A DNA stretch of 16,896 nucleotides from Oscillospiraceae bacterium. Lineage in GTDB: Bacteria > Bacillota_A > Clostridia > Saccharofermentanales > Saccharofermentanaceae. Positions within the stretch are counted from its first letter, which is position 1. Every line of letters begins with the position of its first letter. The stretch lies in contig CADCPU010000065.1 in NCBI GenBank assembly GCA_902803365.1, positions 1-16,896 on the forward strand. Reading direction: 5' to 3'. Of this stretch, positions 12,942 to 16,896 are shown piece by piece. A model generated the notes under the pieces. That model made no database searches. It had not been told where the DNA came from and was given only the letters and a program-made list of their open reading frames with translations. A program made the translations under genes and the position numbers.

Positions 12942-14213
12942 ATGGTTAAGGCGATCGTTGGAGCGAACTGGGGCGACGAAGGAAAGGGAAAGATCACGGA
13001 CCTTCTTGCTTCCGAATCAGACATAGTCATTCGTTTTCAGGGCGGTGCGAACGCAGGTCATACAATTATTAACGAATACGGTAAATTCGCACTTCACTTG
13101 ATGCCGTCAGGCGTCTGCCACAAAAACATCATTAACATAATCGGCAACGGCGTTGCTTTCAATATCCCGAAGTTCATCGAGGAATTGAACTCCCTTAAGG
13201 AGCGCGGAATCGAACCACAGATCAGGGTTTCCGACAGAGCACAGATCGTAATGCCGTACCACATCCTTTTCGATCAGTACGAGGAAGAGAGACTCGGCGG
13301 TAAGGCTTTCGGTTCAACAAAGTCCGGTATCGCTCCTTTCTATTCCGATAAATACGCTAAGATCGGTTTCCAGGTATGCGAGCTCTTCAACAAGGAAGCT
13401 CTCAAGGAAAAGATCGAGCGCGTACTCGAGATCAAGAACGCTCTCATCGTTCACCTCTACAAGAAAGATCCGATCGATGCAAACGCTCTCTTCGAGGAAG
13501 TTTCCAAGTGGGCTGACATCGTTGCTCCTTACGTTTGCAACACACAGAGCCTTCTCCACGATGCGATCGCATCCGGCAAGAAGATCCTCCTCGAGGGTCA
13601 GCTCGGTTCCATGAAGGATCCTGATCTCGGTATCTATCCTATGGTTACATCTTCATCCACTCTCGCAGGTTACGGCGCAGTTGGCGCAGGTATCCCGCCT
13701 TATGAGATCAAGGATGTTGTTACAGTCGTTAAGGCTTACTCTTCAGCAGTAGGCGCAGGCGCTTTTGTAAGCGAGATCTTCGGCGACGAGGCTGACGAGC
13801 TCCGTAAGCGCGGCGGTGATGCAGGTGAGTACGGTGCAACAACAGGCCGTCCTCGTCGTATGGGTTGGTTCGACTGCGTAGCTTCACGTTACGGCTGCCG
13901 CGTTCAGGGCGCTACAGAGGTTGCTCTCACGGCTATCGACTGCCTCGGCTACCTCGATGAGATCCCTGTCTGCACAGGCTACATCGTAGACGGCGTTGAG
14001 ACAAAGGATTTCCCGAACCCTACAAAGCTCGATGACGCTAAGCCGGTCCTCACAAAACTCCCGGGCTGGAAGTGCGATATCAGAGGTATCACGGAGTTCG
14101 ATAAGCTCCCTAAGGAAGCTCAGGATTATGTCCTCTTCGTAGAGAAGGAACTTGGAGTACACATCTCCATCGTTTCCACTGGTCCTAAGAGAAACGAGAT
14201 CATCTACAGATGA
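12942..14213 (+). CDS. purA: Adenylosuccinate synthetase
   Basis: Catalyses the GTP-dependent joining of IMP and aspartate, the first committed step to AMP. It is 423 aa. The P-loop GDEGKGK is at 11–17 (Asp12 catalytic) and His40 in GHTI is the second catalytic residue; the GTP-binding and C-terminal regions are intact (TTGRPRRMGWFD is the family signature). Several loops differ from the textbook enzyme: GSTKSGIAPFY replaces the usual TTGRGIGPAY, and LEGQLGSMKD replaces EGAQGTLLD. This variant occurs, from memory, in other Clostridia. The upstream frame is open 15 codons more, but the ATG at 12942 with GGAGG 6 nt before it is the true start. It is monocistronic, with its own promoter and terminator. 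Confidence 0.96.
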   Translation: MVKAIVGANWGDEGKGKITDLLASESDIVIRFQGGANAGHTIINEYGKFALHLMPSGVCHKNIINIIGNGVAFNIPKFIEELNSLKERGIEPQIRVSDRAQIVMPYHILFDQYEEERLGGKAFGSTKSGIAPFYSDKYAKIGFQVCELFNKEALKEKIERVLEIKNALIVHLYKKDPIDANALFEEVSKWADIVAPYVCNTQSLLHDAIASGKKILLEGQLGSMKDPDLGIYPMVTSSSTLAGYGAVGAGIPPYEIKDVVTVVKAYSSAVGAGAFVSEIFGDEADELRKRGGDAGEYGATTGRPRRMGWFDCVASRYGCRVQGATEVALTAIDCLGYLDEIPVCTGYIVDGVETKDFPNPTKLDDAKPVLTKLPGWKCDIRGITEFDKLPKEAQDYVLFVEKELGVHISIVSTGPKRNEIIYR

Positions 14214-14237
14214 TAAGTTAAAAAGTAAGATAATGAG

Positions 14238-14280
14238 CCTGTCTCAAAAGCGATTTGATCCGCTGTGAGGCAGGTTTTTT
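14238..14280 (+). terminator. Rho-independent terminator of purA
   Basis: A 9-bp stem (CCTGTCTCA with TGAGGCAGG, one G·U) has an inner AGCG/CGCT stem and is followed by six T. It begins 25 nt after the purA stop codon. Confidence 0.88.
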
Positions 14281-14309
14281 ATGCTCGGATTTTCAGATAG
14301 CTCCATGAA

Positions 14310-14338
14310 TTGAAAGACTCAATTTCAAATGATAATAT
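14310..14338 (+). promoter_or_regulatory. Candidate promoter of the Ig-module surface protein gene
   Basis: TTGAAA (14310–14315) and an extended −10 TGATAATAT (TAATAT at 14333–14338) are separated by 17 bp. The predicted leader is about 25 nt and contains the RBS TAGGAGGG (14356–14363). The −35 is also part of a short TTGAAA/TTTCAA inverted repeat. Confidence 0.5.
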
Positions 14339-14367
14339 AAGGAAAATCGGTCTTATAGGAGGGTATC

Positions 14368-16896
14368 ATGAAAAAGATATTGTTAAGTCTGTTAGCCATG
14401 ACGGTGATATTCGTCTCATACGGGTTCTTTTCTTCGACATCGGTTCAGGCAAGCCGGACACCGCAGATCGTTAATATGGGTATAAATGATCTGGAAGGCA
14501 TTCAGGTACTTGATCCGGTACCTGACAAGATCACGTACGGTGACGATGAGCCGGCACCTCGCCTTAAGATCAACGGAAAGATATATAAGCCGGGTCAAGA
14601 CTTCACATACAAGTATATGTTCGGTAACACTTACTCCAGCAGCGGATATATAAGTCTTTGCAAATCAGGACAATGCGATATATGCTTTGATGCTTCAACG
14701 ATCCCTGAAGTATATGATTATCTGAAGGAACTCTGGGGAACTTCTTCTCTGTACTATATCGATGTCGCTTCATTTAATGTCGAAAAGGTAAATCTTGCTG
14801 ATCTGGACTATACTGTCGAGGATGTTGTTTTTGACATCAAATATGGCAGTTACGGCAATCAGTCGATCCCGAAATTTTATATCAACGGTAAGCAGATACA
14901 CGGTTATAAGGTCACGGAATATGAGAATAACGATAAGGCAGGAACGGCGTATGCTGTCTGTATTCCGTCTTCGAGTTCTTCAGATTCTGCTCTTTATGGT
15001 ACTGTTAAGATACCATATCAGGTCAAGCCTCATCCGCTCAATACCGATGAATTTAAAATTTCATATTATTTTCCCGCAGGCGGTGACGGTACCTATACCG
15101 GAAGCCCGATCGTCCCTGTTCCAAAGGTAAGGATCATAGGGGATAACAGCGATTACAAATCAGATAACTACTATGTGGAATGTGAGGGAGACAATGTAAA
15201 TGCCGGTCAGGTTAATGCAAAGATCATAGGAAAAAATAACCTTACCGGAGAATATGCGTTTACATTCAATATAAAACCTCGCGATATAAATGGTGTTCGT
15301 TGTGTTTTTGACGAATACGAGTATACGGGTTATGAGATCAAGCCAAAGCCTTCGTCGATAACATATAACGATATGAGCCTTAAAGAAGGAAAAGATTATA
15401 AGATCGTCGGTTATCAGGATAATATCGAATTCGTAAATAATTTCGGATACAGTTACGGAAAATGTATCATAGAAGGATTGGGAAATTATAAAGGCGAAAG
15501 GACCTGTTTGTTCCATGTCTTACGCTGCGACATCTCAAAGGTCGATTTTGATATTGCCCATGTTACATACAAGTTTGGCAATAACTATATTTCTGATTTT
15601 GCTGCAACAGCTGTCTATAACGGAAAGGAATGTTATAAGGATACTGACTATACGGTCTATTTGGGTAAATACAATTCAGATAAGTATCAATGGAAGATAA
15701 CCGGACAAGGTAATTTTACCGGTTACATATATCGCGATGTCGATATAGATCCGAGAGATATCAACGAAGAATCTGCTATATTGAGGAGAGATGACAATCT
15801 TCCTGTATCGAGTTTCCAATATACGGGAGAACAGATAAAGCCGAGGATAAGTGTCGGAGCGTTGACTTCGGGCGTTGATTACAAGATCGTATCTTACGGA
15901 AAAAATATCAATGTCGGCAAGGGCAGTCTTACTATAAAAGGCATAGGCAATTATTGCGGTACCAGAAAAGTTGAATTTGATATTACACCGTGTAGTATAA
16001 GCTATGCCTCATCTGATCCGATAGCAGTACAGTTCTATGACGGTTCTCCTGTCAAACCTGCGGTCTGCTTAAGGTATAACGGAACCTTACTTACGGAAGG
16101 TAAGGATTATGATCTGTCATATTCAGACAACGACAGACCGGGTAAAGGTACAGTAAAAGTTACCGGCATCGGCAATTTTAATTCTGTGAAGAACATTACC
16201 TTCAAGATCACGGACATTAATTACAAGATCGTCGTAGAGGATATCCCGGATCAGTTGATCACTTCTCCTATGGAATCTCCGTGTCCGATCCCGACGGTAA
16301 CACTTGATGGTACGCCTTTGGAATATAAGACGGATTTTACAGTTGATTATTCATTCAGTGCAGATGAGAACTTTAAGATGTTCGGAACTGCAGAAATATA
16401 CGTAAAAGACTATGACTACGTGGAGCGTAAGGACTTTAATATCCTGTATGATCTGAACAAGCTGGTAAACATGTCGTTTGAAGATATGGACTATACCGGC
16501 AGTCCTTGCGAGCCGGAAGCTCAGTACACAGATGATTATGATATCGTTCGTGACAGGGACTACAGATTAACATATGCGAATAATATCAATGCAGGAACAG
16601 CTTCGGTCACAGTTGAGGGAATCGGTATCTTCGGCGGTTCTAAGACCTACGATTTTAAGATCAGGCCGCTCTCCATCGAAAACGCCAAGGCTTCAATACC
16701 TTCTCAGATAGCTGCCGGTAAGCCGCTGACGCCTTCATTTGATCTTAAGCTGGATGAAAAGACACTCGAGAAAGACACGGATTACACGGTAAGTTATACC
16801 GACAACGTTAAGGTCGGTACCGCCAAGGCCGTTGTAACCGGTATAGGAAATTATACGGGATCCGCAGAATTTACGTTTAAGATCGTGGCTCCGACA
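14368..16896 (+). CDS. Secreted multi-module Ig-like surface protein (3' end beyond window)
   Basis: The first 843 codons of an exported protein; the frame is open to the window end. A signal peptide is clear: MKK, a hydrophobic core, then SVQA before SRT (cleavage near residue 29/30). The rest is a chain of about ten modules of roughly 70–110 residues. The clearest carry the pattern F-x-Y-T-G-x-x-I-K-P, G-x-D-Y-x-x-x-Y, N-x-N-x-G-x-A, I-x-G-I-G-N-Y-x-G, F-x-I. Such beta-sandwich repeats are common in large Clostridia surface proteins. The first modules are degenerate and the last are closest to the pattern. It has 15 cysteines after the signal peptide, many for an exported Gram-positive protein. 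The start has TAGGAGGG just upstream. No enzyme domain is visible; an adhesion or stalk role is inferred. A C-terminal anchor, if any, is outside the window. Confidence 0.85.
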   Translation, partial: MKKILLSLLAMTVIFVSYGFFSSTSVQASRTPQIVNMGINDLEGIQVLDPVPDKITYGDDEPAPRLKINGKIYKPGQDFTYKYMFGNTYSSSGYISLCKSGQCDICFDASTIPEVYDYLKELWGTSSLYYIDVASFNVEKVNLADLDYTVEDVVFDIKYGSYGNQSIPKFYINGKQIHGYKVTEYENNDKAGTAYAVCIPSSSSSDSALYGTVKIPYQVKPHPLNTDEFKISYYFPAGGDGTYTGSPIVPVPKVRIIGDNSDYKSDNYYVECEGDNVNAGQVNAKIIGKNNLTGEYAFTFNIKPRDINGVRCVFDEYEYTGYEIKPKPSSITYNDMSLKEGKDYKIVGYQDNIEFVNNFGYSYGKCIIEGLGNYKGERTCLFHVLRCDISKVDFDIAHVTYKFGNNYISDFAATAVYNGKECYKDTDYTVYLGKYNSDKYQWKITGQGNFTGYIYRDVDIDPRDINEESAILRRDDNLPVSSFQYTGEQIKPRISVGALTSGVDYKIVSYGKNINVGKGSLTIKGIGNYCGTRKVEFDITPCSISYASSDPIAVQFYDGSPVKPAVCLRYNGTLLTEGKDYDLSYSDNDRPGKGTVKVTGIGNFNSVKNITFKITDINYKIVVEDIPDQLITSPMESPCPIPTVTLDGTPLEYKTDFTVDYSFSADENFKMFGTAEIYVKDYDYVERKDFNILYDLNKLVNMSFEDMDYTGSPCEPEAQYTDDYDIVRDRDYRLTYANNINAGTASVTVEGIGIFGGSKTYDFKIRPLSIENAKASIPSQIAAGKPLTPSFDLKLDEKTLEKDTDYTVSYTDNVKVGTAKAVVTGIGNYTGSAEFTFKIVAPT

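Noticed and set aside
1..16896. CRISPR arrays, insertion sequences, phage or plasmid genes
   Set aside because: No spaced short direct repeats of the right kind, transposase, integrase or terminal repeats were seen; the only regular repeats are parS and the Ig modules.

Overview
The window looks like the replication-origin neighbourhood of a Gram-positive Clostridia-type (Firmicutes/Bacillota) bacterium. The evidence is the dnaA–dnaN–recF–remB–gyrB block, a soj/spo0J-type parAB pair with four parS sites, a MurT/GatD pair, AGGAGG-type ribosome binding sites, sigma-A-like promoters and a modular Ig-like surface protein of a kind common in gut and rumen Clostridia. I cannot name a genus from the sequence alone.

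Left half (1–9690), all on the minus strand and so transcribed leftward away from dnaA: dnaA, a 316-bp intergenic region that is the best oriC candidate, dnaN, recF (4-nt overlap with dnaN), remB, gyrB, a strong terminator, four perfect 16-bp parS palindromes, parA, parB, a strong terminator, a membrane-anchored alpha/beta hydrolase, and a tRNA-Ser(UGA) at the very edge. These genes start, clamp and repair replication (DnaA, DnaN, RecF), control supercoiling (GyrB) and organise and segregate the newly copied origin (ParA, ParB, parS).

Right half (9799–16896), all on the plus strand: a tight sortase–murT–gatD operon (cell-surface protein processing next to amidation of the peptidoglycan stem glutamate), then purA with its own strong promoter and terminator, and finally the first 843 codons of a secreted protein built of about ten degenerate Ig-like modules, which runs off the window end. 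Gene polarity switches in the 108-bp gap between dnaA and the sortase gene.

Most of the content is core genome. The parts most worth a second look are the compact parS array next to the parAB promoter; a 15-bp-arm inverted repeat that brackets the dnaN promoter and would hide the dnaN ribosome binding site in read-through mRNA; non-canonical DnaA boxes together with an Asp-to-Asn change in the DnaA DNA-recognition signature; the unusual acidic N-terminal extension of GyrB; the sortase–MurT–GatD operon beside the origin; and the cysteine-rich Ig-module protein. I saw no CRISPR array, insertion sequence, phage gene or obvious transferred island.
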